From assembly GCA_913061185.1 (NCBI GenBank), contig CAJXTI010000037.1:1-38273 (forward strand): a stretch of 38,273 nucleotides of DNA, given 5' to 3'. Every line of letters begins with the position of its first letter. The first letter of the stretch is position 1. Shown piece after piece: positions 1 to 8,098 of the stretch. The stretch is from an uncultured Oceanobacter sp. GTDB lineage: Bacteria > Pseudomonadota > Gammaproteobacteria > Pseudomonadales > Oceanobacteraceae. A program made the translations under genes and the position numbers. The notes beneath the pieces are model-generated. The model was not told the origin of the DNA and made no database searches. It saw nothing but the letters and a program-made list of their open reading frames with translations.

Positions 1-71
<71 letters not shown>

Positions 72-145
72 GAACCTTCAGGCCGAAGCCGGAACCACAG
101 GCCTCGCTCCTGTCAAATCATCGACATTGCGTTGATTCTGAATAT

Positions 146-229
146 TGGTGGTGGGGGCTGGATTCGAACCAGCGAAGCTTTCGCGTCAGATTTACAGTCT
201 GATCCCTTTGGCCGCTCGGGAACCCCACC
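146..229 (-). tRNA. tRNA-Tyr (anticodon GTA)
   Basis: The minus strand gives an 84-nt class II tRNA: acceptor GGTGGGG pairing with CCCCACC, anticodon GTA in the loop CTGTAAA, a long variable arm, T-loop GGTTCGAATCC, discriminator A and an encoded CCA (positions 146-148). It is the first gene of a tRNA transcript that continues into tRNA-Gly. Confidence 0.97.
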
Positions 230-241
230 GAAGTGGCGCGT

Positions 242-270
242 AATATATGACTGCACCCCAGACCTGTCAA
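242..270 (-). promoter_or_regulatory. sigma70 promoter of the tRNA-Tyr/tRNA-Gly transcript
   Basis: On the minus strand a perfect -35 TTGACA (265-270) and a -10 TATATT (242-247) are separated by 17 nt. The -10 is followed by a GC-rich discriminator (ACGCGCC). Consensus boxes plus a GC-rich discriminator are typical of stable-RNA promoters under stringent (ppGpp) control; that regulation is inferred. Confidence 0.88.
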
Positions 271-329
271 CACTTTTTGTTATTTACATCATTTTTTTTG
301 TTGATTCCGGTTATGACGGGCGAGCGTTA

Positions 330-989
330 TCACTCGCACTGGCTCATTTGCCAGGAGACACCGCGATCATCCGCCATGACTCGCTGCCGCAAGCGCTCAC
401 CAAATTCATCCGTCACCGGGACTTCAAACCAGAACTCTTCTGCGATGTCCCGAACCTCCCGAACAGCAACCGGGATAGCGTATTTTTTCACCCGCTCCAC
501 CAGCTGTTCCGCAGACTCACGCTGGCGGAACAGTCCCAGCGAAACCCCTTCGGACAGCTCACCCTTGGTGATGATGTAACTATCGATGCCACGGCGCTGT
601 AATTCCTTCAGCACCCGGATTGCCGCATCCCGGCTGGCACGCGGTGGTACATGCACCCAGAATTCACGCGGTTCCCCGCCGGGCAATTCTGTTTTGGTCG
701 TTCTACCGGCCATCCCCAGCGCTTCAGCCCGAGCCCGAGCATGGCGTGCATCCAGCTCATCCTGATAAGGGCCGAGCACAAAACAGCGTTTATTACCCTT
801 ACTCATCCGGCTCTGTGAGTCTTTCGCCTTGGGCAGTGTGACCGCCGCCTCCGACACCAGCGTCAGTCGTTGCCCTGACGCAATTTCAAGGTCTGCAGAC
901 GTATTAACCGGCGTTGGTGATTGCTGTTGCCAGTAAACAATCAGAGCCAGCAAGTTGCCTGCTACCAGGCAGAAAAATATCCAGCGCAT
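330..989 (-). CDS. SPOR-domain membrane protein
   Basis: A 219-residue protein with one N-terminal membrane helix (residues 2-20) and a short linker. Residues about 67-213 resemble SPOR-type folds, with two related segments (GPYQDELDARHARARAEALG and SLGLFRQRESAEQLVERVKK). SPOR domains bind denuded septal peptidoglycan in the periplasm; whether this protein does so is inferred. Its start codon lies inside the 3' end of coaX (28-nt overlap), so the two are translationally linked in a birA-coaX-spor operon, a common arrangement in Pseudomonas relatives. No catalytic motif is visible. The gene ends about 60 nt before the tRNA promoter. Confidence 0.85.
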   Translation of the reverse strand: MRWIFFCLVAGNLLALIVYWQQQSPTPVNTSADLEIASGQRLTLVSEAAVTLPKAKDSQSRMSKGNKRCFVLGPYQDELDARHARARAEALGMAGRTTKTELPGGEPREFWVHVPPRASRDAAIRVLKELQRRGIDSYIITKGELSEGVSLGLFRQRESAEQLVERVKKYAIPVAVREVRDIAEEFWFEVPVTDEFGERLRQRVMADDRGVSWQMSQCE

Positions 990-1675
990 AAGGTATCCAG
1001 TCCGTCAAAGATAAGCTCAGGCCAATAAGGCACGTCCATTGCTACAGCCAGCCACTCGCCATCACCACCGGTAAACAAGGGGACATAGCCGGTAAAGTCA
1101 TCCAGCACACTACGAACAAAAGCAATCTGCTGACGCCGGATCCCGGCGGTGACACATTGCACAGTATCACGGCCTGGTTGCAGTTGTTCGCTGGCAACCT
1201 CGTCCTGATAAGGGCGTACGCGTTCGGTATTTTGCCAGAGTGCCTGCTGTGCCAATGTGAGTCCCGGCACAATAAAACCACCTTCATGCTGATTGTCTGA
1301 CGACAGAAAATCAACGGTCAGGGCAGTCCCCGCATCAACGACCAACAAATCGGCATCACTGTGCTTGCGAGCTCCCAGCATCGCCAACCAGCGGTCGACG
1401 CCAAGACGCTCAGGATGGGAGTAACAATGCCGAAAGTGGTCATGGTCAAGCAGAGGGTGCGACAGCCAGACCAGCCGCTCAGCAAACTGCTGATGCAGTT
1501 GTCGGTGCAATCCGGGATTATCATGAACACTGGCAACCAATGCCCGATCAACGGCCGGCCATTGCTGGGCAGCGACATCGGCATGGGCACAGCCGCCACG
1601 ATGAACAGCGCCATCATCGCCTTGATAGCGCCATTTTATACGGGTATTCCCCGCATCAATTAACAGGACGGACAC
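962..1675 (-). CDS. coaX: type III pantothenate kinase
   Basis: A 237-residue CoaX that phosphorylates pantothenate, the first step of coenzyme A synthesis, in the cytoplasm. It has the ASKHA-fold signatures of the type III family: LLIDAGNTRIKW near the N-terminus (phosphate-1 loop, DxGNT), GVDRWLAM in the middle, and VVDAGTALTVDF (phosphate-2, DxGTA), followed by GGFIVPGLTL. Length is normal. It overlaps birA by 20 nt upstream and the SPOR gene by 28 nt downstream, so all three are probably co-transcribed. Type III kinases are insensitive to CoA feedback, unlike type I CoaA (family knowledge). Confidence 0.95.
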   Translation of the reverse strand: MSVLLIDAGNTRIKWRYQGDDGAVHRGGCAHADVAAQQWPAVDRALVASVHDNPGLHRQLHQQFAERLVWLSHPLLDHDHFRHCYSHPERLGVDRWLAMLGARKHSDADLLVVDAGTALTVDFLSSDNQHEGGFIVPGLTLAQQALWQNTERVRPYQDEVASEQLQPGRDTVQCVTAGIRRQQIAFVRSVLDDFTGYVPLFTGGDGEWLAVAMDVPYWPELIFDGLDTLCAGYFSAW

Positions 1676-2618
1676 TCAACTCTCCTGCGATGACCACTTC
1701 AATACCGCGCGTGGTTTGCAGCAGCAATTCCCCTTTGCGATTCACACCCTTGACCACACCGTGGCGGGGTTCGGCAATTCCGCTCAACACAACATCCTTG
1801 CGATAAAAAATATCTCGCTCAGCCCAATAAGCCATCCATGGGCCAAAGCCTTCACGCTGGAATTCATCCACCGCCCAGTTCAGCTGTTGCAGCAGAGTGG
1901 CGGCAACGGTGTTACGCGACAAATTGGGGTGATATTGATGCAACGCCGTCCAGGGCTGTTCGATACGTTCGGCATCCTGCTCACTCAATGCCAGGTTAAG
2001 GCCGATGCCGATAACAATCTGGCAAAACCCGGGTTGCGTCTGACGCCCTTCCAGCAAGATACCGGCAACCTTCTTGCCATCGATATACACATCGTTAGGC
2101 CATTTCAGCCCAGCACCATTAATGCCCAGAGTCACCAATACCTTTTCCAGCGCAATGGCAACCATCAGGCTGAGTCCTTCCTGCTCCGCCAAAGTGCCAG
2201 GCAAGGTCACCAGCAACGACAGATAGATATTTTTGCCAAATGGACTCACCCAATGACGGCCACGCCGGCCGCGACCATTGTGCTGTTTTTCGGCCAGTAC
2301 GGCATAACGTTTACCCAGATGGTCGGGCGCTCGTTCAAATAACCAGCTATTGGTGGAATCCACATCCAGCAAGATATCAAGACGATCCAGTCGGGCAGCA
2401 AGCTGGGCTTCAATCGCAGCCTGATCGAGTAATTCGATGGCATCCTGCAGGCGGTAGCCCTTGCCCTTGACGGAAGAATATGGAATATCCAGTTCATCCA
2501 GTTTCTTCATCTGTTTCCATATGGCGGCCCGACTGACCCCCAGTACTTGCCCCAGATCGTCCCCGGAATGAAAACGACCATCGGACAGTAATGCCAGTAA
2601 CTGACTGAGCATTGGCAC
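1656..2618 (-). CDS. birA: bifunctional biotin-protein ligase and biotin operon repressor
   Basis: A 320-residue BirA. Residues 1-60 form a winged helix-turn-helix (SGDDLGQVLGVSRAAIWKQM), so this is the DNA-binding bifunctional type. The ligase domain carries the biotinyl-AMP loop GRGRRGRHW (115-123), KWPND (172-176) with the catalytic lysine region GKKVAGIL just after, and a small C-terminal SH3-like domain. It activates biotin with ATP and attaches it to acetyl-CoA carboxylase BCCP, and it may repress bio genes. The start at 2618 is supported by a GGAG ribosome-binding site 9 nt upstream. It leads the birA-coaX-SPOR operon. Confidence 0.96.
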   Translation of the reverse strand: MPMLSQLLALLSDGRFHSGDDLGQVLGVSRAAIWKQMKKLDELDIPYSSVKGKGYRLQDAIELLDQAAIEAQLAARLDRLDILLDVDSTNSWLFERAPDHLGKRYAVLAEKQHNGRGRRGRHWVSPFGKNIYLSLLVTLPGTLAEQEGLSLMVAIALEKVLVTLGINGAGLKWPNDVYIDGKKVAGILLEGRQTQPGFCQIVIGIGLNLALSEQDAERIEQPWTALHQYHPNLSRNTVAATLLQQLNWAVDEFQREGFGPWMAYWAERDIFYRKDVVLSGIAEPRHGVVKGVNRKGELLLQTTRGIEVVIAGELSVRPVN

Positions 2619-2642
2619 GAACTCCGGCTAAATAACGCAGCG

Positions 2643-2670
2643 ACTATAGCAGAAGGGATCATCTATTTAA
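2643..2670 (-). promoter_or_regulatory. possible birA promoter
   Basis: Minus strand -10 TATAGT (2643-2648) and a weak -35 TTAAAT (2665-2670) with a 16-nt spacer, ending 25 nt before the birA start codon. One arm of a long inverted repeat overlaps the spacer and -35. The match is modest. Confidence 0.4.
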
Positions 2671-2705
2671 TCCTGCACAGCTCCGCACGAGTAATAGATG
2701 ATCCC
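2655..2705. repeat. 13-bp perfect inverted repeat upstream of birA
   Basis: GGGATCATCTATT (2655-2667) is repeated exactly inverted as AATAGATGATCCC (2693-2705) with a 25-nt spacer. It sits between the znuD terminator and birA and overlaps the proposed birA promoter. No T-run follows, so it does not look like an intrinsic terminator; an operator or RNA hairpin is possible. Confidence 0.7.
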
Positions 2706-2757
2706 AGAAGATTCGCAGCGCCAGAACGCTGACCCACACAGAGAAGCAAGACGGACA

Positions 2758-2793
2758 AGCAGAAAAGCAGAACCAGGCCGGAATCGGCCTGGT
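2758..2793 (-). terminator. terminator of the znuD-like gene
   Basis: A perfect 9-bp stem ACCAGGCCG / CGGCCTGGT (2772-2780, 2785-2793) with a 4-nt loop lies 19 nt after the znuD-like stop codon. On the minus strand it is followed by a pyrimidine-rich TTCTGCTTTTCTGC tail. Confidence 0.72.
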
Positions 2794-2811
2794 GACAGGA
2801 GAAACAACGAC

Positions 2812-5043
2812 TCAGAACGAAACCGTAAGTCCCAGCGACGCGCCTCTGCCGGGCTGAGGGAATTTGTCTTTCACATAGGAGGTATGGTAGCGAACCGTTT
2901 CATCCAACAGGTTGCTACCCTTCAGATCCACTTGCCAGCGCCAGTCTGTTAGTTGTGCAGCATAACCAACACCGGCATTCAACAAGGTAAAGGCAGCGGT
3001 AGGGGTTTCACTGAGACCACTGCTCTCCGTTTCATACTGCGCCAGACGATCCTGACGGAAGTTGCGGGTCAGCAAAACAAAACCATTCCAGCCGTCACCG
3101 TTAATAGCATCTTGCTGCCAATCCAGCCCGGTACCCAAACGATCGGCGGGCATTCTGGGCAGATAGCCGCCTGCACGGAATTCACCACGCACCCGGTCAG
3201 CCAGCCACGACCAGCGCAGGCTCTCCTGTAGCTGCCAGAACACTTGCAACTCCGCACCTTGCAACACGGCATCCGCCTGTTCGAAACGATAAGCCTGCAA
3301 ATCATCCACCAGCAACCAACCCGCAGCATCGGTCTGGGCATCACTGTAAATATAATGATTGATGCGATTGCGGTAGACACTCAAGCTGCCTTGCCAGTCA
3401 CCGTCCCCCTTGCGAATTCCCAGATCAACATTCAGTGCTTGCTCTGAGGTCAGTTCAGGGTTGCCGATTTCATAAGCCAGTGTCGAGTCATGGGCACCGC
3501 AAGAATACAGTTCCTCAGCTGCTGGGGCACGACGTGCCGAGGTCAATGAACTGGCAAACTGCCAACCTTCGGAGTTGCCCAGCATGAAATCACGGATCAG
3601 CCCCAGCGACAGCGATACATCCGGAAACTCCTGACGCTGATAGTCAGTAGCGGTCATGCCACAGACCGAAGAGGTATCGTCCTCTTGCAAGGCCAGCCCA
3701 CCTTCCGGATCAATACGGGTATAGTCCAGACGACTGCCCAGCTCCACCGACCAGTCACCCAGCATACGCTCGCCCATCCAGAACAGTGCCAGCGTTTGTG
3801 TCGCAGTTTCCGGCACCAACGCTTCGTCTCCCAAGGCTGAAAAATCCTGGCTGCTGCCTTGTCCGCCAACAACCTGCTGCCAACCCGCAAGCTCCTCCAG
3901 CGTCAGCTCAATACGAACATCCGTTACCTTGCGTTTAAAGGTGGTCATGCCGTGCTCAGGTGTTTCTTCTGCCGCGCCCGTATCAGCCTCATCATGATCG
4001 TGACCACCGGTGTGTCCTTCACTGTGCTGATAATCGGTATAGGCAAGATGGGTACTGATCGACTTGACTGCGGCAATCGGGCTTTCCCAGTAGCCCTCCA
4101 GATGCAAACGCCACTGTTCCAGATCCACCCTGGCATCCCCCTCTTCCTCGGCTGCGGTATCTGCTTCTTCAGCATCCTCGTCGTCATGGCTATGCCCAGG
4201 CAAACCAAAAGCGGAATCCAGATACCCGACGGAGACACCCACATGGCCATTATCAAAGCGATACTGCCCACCCAGCCCCAGTTCACGACTATGATCAATA
4301 TCCGAGTTATCCAGAGTGGCCGCTTCAGCCCGGTGATATTCCAGCGATCCATCCTCTTCCTGATGAACTTCGCCACCATCGGATGGCACCCGGTATTCAT
4401 CTGCCGACATTTGACTAGCGTCGATATGCCAGTCCAGGGATTCAGAGTACTGATGGTGCTCCAGCCCCACCGTTTTGCCATGGTTAACGGTACTGTAATC
4501 GACGTTGAGTCGGGTCTCGCTATCCTGCGACGGATCGTGCGCAACCTCACCCACCACATTGACTACACCACCCAGTGCACCGCTGCCATACAACAGCGCC
4601 GCTGGGCCACGCAACACTTCCACCTGCTGGGCGCCGTGCATATGTACAGCGACGGCATGATCCGGGCTGATGGTCGACGCATCCACCGCCGCCATACCAT
4701 CTTCCAGTATCTGTACCCGCGATCCTCCCAGCCCACGAATTACCGGACGACTGACCGCCGCCCCAAAGCTGCTGGCACTGATGCCAGGCTGATTCGCCAG
4801 AGTTGCTCCCAGTGTTGCTTCTCGCTGTCGTTGTAACGCCTGTTCCGACAAGACCAGGGATGACTGCGCCAACTCCGCCGGGCTTTTTTGTAATGGCGAG
4901 GCCTTGACGACGATTTCTTCAGTGACACCACTCATGCTATTCATGCCATTTGCCTGCTCGTCTGCCGCAGACGGCACCGTGACCAAACCCGCTCCCGCAC
5001 CACAAGCGACGACTATCGCTCGTGCAAGATGATATTTTTGCAT
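2812..5043 (-). CDS. znuD: TonB-dependent outer-membrane receptor, ZnuD-like (zinc uptake)
   Basis: A 743-residue outer-membrane receptor. From the start: a signal peptide (MQKYHLARAIVVACGAGAGL...), a TonB-box-like EEIVVKAS, a plug domain with PVIRGLGGSRVQILEDGM and VEVLRGPAALLYGSGALGG, then a beta-barrel ending in GLTVSF with terminal Phe. Two barrel loops are very rich in His, Asp and Glu (HSHDDEDAEEAD and HSEGHTGGHDHDEAD), as in zinc receptors of the ZnuD type. An upstream in-frame start at 5100 would precede the signal peptide by 19 residues; I chose 5043 because AGGA lies 7 nt upstream and the signal peptide begins there. It probably belongs with the DUF2946 gene and the Zur-like site upstream. 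Zinc is inferred; another divalent metal is possible. Confidence 0.88.
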   Translation of the reverse strand: MQKYHLARAIVVACGAGAGLVTVPSAADEQANGMNSMSGVTEEIVVKASPLQKSPAELAQSSLVLSEQALQRQREATLGATLANQPGISASSFGAAVSRPVIRGLGGSRVQILEDGMAAVDASTISPDHAVAVHMHGAQQVEVLRGPAALLYGSGALGGVVNVVGEVAHDPSQDSETRLNVDYSTVNHGKTVGLEHHQYSESLDWHIDASQMSADEYRVPSDGGEVHQEEDGSLEYHRAEAATLDNSDIDHSRELGLGGQYRFDNGHVGVSVGYLDSAFGLPGHSHDDEDAEEADTAAEEEGDARVDLEQWRLHLEGYWESPIAAVKSISTHLAYTDYQHSEGHTGGHDHDEADTGAAEETPEHGMTTFKRKVTDVRIELTLEELAGWQQVVGGQGSSQDFSALGDEALVPETATQTLALFWMGERMLGDWSVELGSRLDYTRIDPEGGLALQEDDTSSVCGMTATDYQRQEFPDVSLSLGLIRDFMLGNSEGWQFASSLTSARRAPAAEELYSCGAHDSTLAYEIGNPELTSEQALNVDLGIRKGDGDWQGSLSVYRNRINHYIYSDAQTDAAGWLLVDDLQAYRFEQADAVLQGAELQVFWQLQESLRWSWLADRVRGEFRAGGYLPRMPADRLGTGLDWQQDAINGDGWNGFVLLTRNFRQDRLAQYETESSGLSETPTAAFTLLNAGVGYAAQLTDWRWQVDLKGSNLLDETVRYHTSYVKDKFPQPGRGASLGLTVSF

Positions 5044-5059
5044 TTCCCATTCCTGTTGT

Positions 5060-5079
5060 TGTGCCATCGAGATGGCACA
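5060..5079 (-). repeat. hairpin in the leader of the znuD-like gene
   Basis: TGTGCCAT (5060-5067) and ATGGCACA (5072-5079) form a perfect 8-bp stem with a 4-nt loop, a few nucleotides upstream of the ribosome-binding site of the receptor gene. It could modulate translation or protect the mRNA; no known riboswitch consensus is recognised. Confidence 0.6.
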
Positions 5080-5172
5080 GAGATAGCCATGCCACCGCAC
5101 CTGGCGCGTGACAAAATCTGAATTGGTGTTAGCTGCGCTGCGGGTTATTCCAGCAACGCTTGCGAGAAGGCA

Positions 5173-5454
5173 TCACACAACAGGCGGGGCACGGGCAGAG
5201 CCGACAGGAGGTGGAGGAGCGGGCAGCCAGTGTGGCATGACCACATCTGGTGCAGGATTACTTGTCAGCGCCGGAACAAACAACGCTGCGGGAGGCAATG
5301 GACTATTGACGTCTGGAGTCAGACGACAAAGATCACACTGCTCCCCCGAGGCGTGGTGCAGCAACAATTCGTGCACGCTCTGGGCACTGGCCAGCAGCAG
5401 CACCAACAGGCTGAGCAACAAGGCTAATCGTGATGAACGGCGGAAACGCGGCAT
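5173..5454 (-). CDS. small DUF2946-like membrane/secreted protein
   Basis: A 93-residue protein with a positively charged N-terminus (MPRFRRSSR), one hydrophobic segment (LALLLSLLVLLLASA), then a His/Cys cluster (HELLLHHASGEQCDLC) and a proline-rich tail. Small proteins of the DUF2946 family with such His and CxxC residues are often found beside metal receptor genes; the function is unproven. The start at 5454 has AGG about 6-7 nt upstream. A start at 5478 is possible, but its GGAGG would be only 1 nt away. It lies 129 nt upstream of the znuD-like gene in the same orientation and just downstream of a Zur-like site, suggesting zinc-regulated co-expression. Confidence 0.68.
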   Translation of the reverse strand: MPRFRRSSRLALLLSLLVLLLASAQSVHELLLHHASGEQCDLCRLTPDVNSPLPPAALFVPALTSNPAPDVVMPHWLPAPPPPVGSARAPPVV

Positions 5455-5503
5455 GACTGACCTAGAAAACAACAACATGCCTCCACGGCCAGGCCAATAG
5501 AAT

Positions 5504-5526
5504 GAAATGTTATAAGATCACAAAGT
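5504..5526 (-). promoter_or_regulatory. candidate Zur (zinc repressor) operator
   Basis: GAAATGTTATA at 5504-5514 is an exact half-site of the gammaproteobacterial Zur consensus (GAAATGTTATA-N-TATAACATTTC as I recall it). The other half is degenerate (about 5 of 11). It lies 50 nt upstream of the DUF2946-like start and would overlap a promoter for the DUF2946-znuD pair. Confidence 0.6.
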
Positions 5527-5594
5527 TCGTATAGTCTGCCGAATACGGCCCACGTTGTAAACAGCCAGCAGCAGGTGCTGTCCAAACGTCTCGA

Positions 5595-6722
5595 CTACTC
5601 CAGAGTTGCCAGTTTGATATTGAAGTGAACTTCAATCGCGCGCTGAATATCACGCACAGAGGGGGTTTTTTCGGTATGAACCAAGACAATGATCGACTGT
5701 GCATGGATGCGCTCATCGCCATCCGGGTGAGTGAATACCTCGCCATCTTTTGACACAAACGCCAGCGGTGTACCCAGATTACTCTGCACAATCGCATTCA
5801 CCACATCGGCCCAACGTTCGCCCTCCAGCCAAACAGGATAACGCACCGCATGGTCATTGGCGTGGGTAAACATGTCTTCAATAATCAGCTCCACTCCCGG
5901 CGCCACCATCGCCCGGACAATAATTTCCGGATACGAGCGGATCGGACGCAACAGCGTTTTGATGTGCAGATCACGCAAACGTGGCCGGTTGGCATCATCC
6001 ACCACTTCAGCAATCACCCGTGGGCCGAGATGGCGTTCATACAGGCGATAACAAACATCAAAGGTGTAGCTGTCACTGTCAGACGAATATTCATCCCGCG
6101 ACAGCACAACAATATGCCGCGCCCGCTCAACTCCCGCCTGCGCCAGGTCATCCGGCCGACTCGCCAGACCCGTCACATGCACCACTCCCAGTCGACGCAG
6201 ACTGTCTGGCAAGCCATCGGCAAAGTCCTGATTCAGCAACATGATGGGCATATCGGTATATTCGCCACTTTCGCGAATCTGGTTCACCATCCGCAGAAAA
6301 TAGGCTTCGTGGTTATACTTCGGGGCGTTAATAATCAGAATATGTTCAGCCATGTTCCAGTCCCAGTGTCCAGTGCGGATACGCTCCCGCCGTGCAATTC
6401 GAAAATCGACATAATCACTGATCAAAAACGTCATCAGCGTGATGCCACAACCATACATCAGCACAATCGTCGTCAGCTGTCCCATCGGTGTCCGTGCTGC
6501 AACATCCCCGTAGCCAACCGTTGCCAGTGTGGTCAGCGTTAGCCAGAAGGCCTGCCATAGCGGCATATGCTCCAGCCAGACCATCGCCAGGGTGTGGATA
6601 CCAACAAACAGCAACAAAATCGATGAGGTGCGGAGCATGGCCCGAAAAATATTGGCTTCGGTCTGATACACCGCATGACGAATGCGTTGATGATGGCGAA
6701 TGAAACGGGTAACGGAATTCAT
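5595..6722 (-). CDS. potassium channel with TrkA-N/RCK-like domain
   Basis: About 375 residues from the chosen start. Two membrane helices (SILLLFVGIHTLAMVWLE and TTIVLMYGCGITLMTFLISD) flank a pore with the potassium selectivity filter TLATVGYGD. The cytoplasmic remainder resembles an RCK/TrkA-N domain (HILIINAPKYN... with downstream MLLNQD and VHVTGLASRPDDL), in which such channels sense ligands. The glycine-rich nucleotide loop is atypical (INAPKYN), so NAD binding is uncertain. The start is unclear: in-frame ATG codons at 6746 and 6722 and a GTG at 6788 all lack a good ribosome-binding site. The gene is divergent from the PfkB kinase gene. It probably sets K+ conductance or membrane potential. 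Confidence 0.88.
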   Translation of the reverse strand: MNSVTRFIRHHQRIRHAVYQTEANIFRAMLRTSSILLLFVGIHTLAMVWLEHMPLWQAFWLTLTTLATVGYGDVAARTPMGQLTTIVLMYGCGITLMTFLISDYVDFRIARRERIRTGHWDWNMAEHILIINAPKYNHEAYFLRMVNQIRESGEYTDMPIMLLNQDFADGLPDSLRRLGVVHVTGLASRPDDLAQAGVERARHIVVLSRDEYSSDSDSYTFDVCYRLYERHLGPRVIAEVVDDANRPRLRDLHIKTLLRPIRSYPEIIVRAMVAPGVELIIEDMFTHANDHAVRYPVWLEGERWADVVNAIVQSNLGTPLAFVSKDGEVFTHPDGDERIHAQSIIVLVHTEKTPSVRDIQRAIEVHFNIKLATLE

Positions 6723-6889
6723 CGCAGCATCATAAACGTAAACCATGGAAGGCGGGAGTCGGCACGCTTGTCTTGCCCACAATAACACCGGCCCGGATAT
6801 CTTGTTGCCGCCGCAAACAGTGCCCCGTCACCCGTCACCCCAGGCATTTGTTACACTGAACGCCTCTTTGACACAACATGAGACACACC

Positions 6890-7897
6890 ATGGGATATCA
6901 CATTTACGGCATAGGCAACGCACTGGTCGACAAAGAATTCGAAGTCGATGATGCCTTTTTTGCCAAGGCAGGCATCGAAAAAGGTCTGATGACCCTGATC
7001 GACGAAGAGCAACTGGCCGAGTTGCTGGGGCTACTGACAGAAGCCTATGGGCTAAAAAAACGCGCCTGTGGTGGCAGCGCCGCCAACACCATTATTGGTG
7101 CCAGCTACTTCGGTGCCAAAACCTTCTATACCTGCAACGTTGCCAACGACGAATCCGGTGATTTTTATGCCACCGACCTCAAGGCCGCCGGTGTTGCGAC
7201 CAACCTCGGCAGCGACCGCGAGAGCGGCACCACCGGCAAGTGTCTGGTCATGGTAACCCCGGATGCCGAACGCACCATGAACACCTACCTCGGCATCACC
7301 TCCGATCTCCACGCCCGCCACATCAATGAAGAGGCTATTGCCAGTTCGGACTACGTATATATAGAAGGCTATCTGGTCACTGGTGACACCTCCCGCGCCG
7401 CTGCCATCCAGGTACGCGAACTGGCCCGCAAACACGGTGTCAAGGTTGCCATGACCTGCTCCGACCCAGCCATGGTGCAATACTTCCGCAGCGGCATACT
7501 GGAAATTCTCGGCGACGGCGTCGACCTGTTGTTCTGCAACGAACAAGAAGCCCAATTGCTGACTGAAACCACAACGCTGGATGCAGCCATTGAGGCGCTA
7601 AAAGCCACAGCCCATGCCTTTGCCGTTACCTGTGGCAAAGATGGTGCCCTGGCCTGGGATGGGGAACAGCTGCACCGTATTACGCCGCACAGTGTCACTG
7701 CAGTCGATACCAATGGGGCTGGTGACATGTTTGCCGGAGCCTTTCTCTATGCCCTGACCCATGGACATGATTTTGCGGCCGCAGGTCGTCTGGCAGCAGC
7801 GGCTTCCGCACAAGTGGTTAGCCAGTTTGGACCCCGCCTTGATGCCAGCCAGCACGAACCATTAAAAGCCACTCTCAAACAACAGCAGCCTTCGTAA
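6890..7897 (+). CDS. PfkB-family sugar/nucleoside kinase (adenosine kinase-like)
   Basis: A 335-residue cytoplasmic kinase of the PfkB (ribokinase) family. It shows the N-terminal GIGNALVDKEFEVDD, the substrate motif CGGSAANTI, and the family signature VDTNGAGDMFAGAFLYAL, with the anion-hole GAGD and catalytic Asp near the C-terminus. Homologues in pseudomonads are usually annotated as adenosine kinase, but the sugar or nucleoside substrate cannot be read from sequence. The chosen ATG at 6890 begins the conserved region; an ATG at 6878 adds four residues. A 13-bp inverted repeat follows 29 nt after the stop. The gene stands alone on the plus strand. Confidence 0.9.
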   Translation: MGYHIYGIGNALVDKEFEVDDAFFAKAGIEKGLMTLIDEEQLAELLGLLTEAYGLKKRACGGSAANTIIGASYFGAKTFYTCNVANDESGDFYATDLKAAGVATNLGSDRESGTTGKCLVMVTPDAERTMNTYLGITSDLHARHINEEAIASSDYVYIEGYLVTGDTSRAAAIQVRELARKHGVKVAMTCSDPAMVQYFRSGILEILGDGVDLLFCNEQEAQLLTETTTLDAAIEALKATAHAFAVTCGKDGALAWDGEQLHRITPHSVTAVDTNGAGDMFAGAFLYALTHGHDFAAAGRLAAAASAQVVSQFGPRLDASQHEPLKATLKQQQPS

Positions 7898-7926
7898 TCC
7901 CAGCCCAAAATCCGGGAGCCCAGACG

Positions 7927-7969
7927 GCTCCTCGGCAATGTCGGCCAACAGCCCATATTGCCGAGGAGC
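7927..7969 (+). terminator. hairpin after pfkB (possible terminator)
   Basis: GCTCCTCGGCAAT (7927-7939) pairs perfectly with ATTGCCGAGGAGC (7957-7969) across a 17-nt loop, 29 nt after the pfkB stop. There is no T-run, so an intrinsic terminator is uncertain; it may be an mRNA 3' stabilising hairpin. Confidence 0.5.
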
Positions 7970-8098
7970 ATGACCGAACGCTGACGATGATATGCGGCAA
8001 CAGGTTACCCGACTGGAAATGATCAAAATTTGCACAATCTGACATTGTGCGGCCTCCCATCACGCCTGAGCGGATTTTTTGTCAACTTACACCCAAAG

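Noticed and set aside
3859..4836. A 325-codon plus-strand ORF inside the znuD-like gene
   Set aside because: It lies wholly antisense to a clearly coding receptor with plug and barrel motifs, and its translation matches no family pattern.
7052..7555. A 167-codon minus-strand ORF inside pfkB
   Set aside because: Antisense shadow of a well-supported kinase; its Gly/Val-rich composition is a mirror of the real codon usage.
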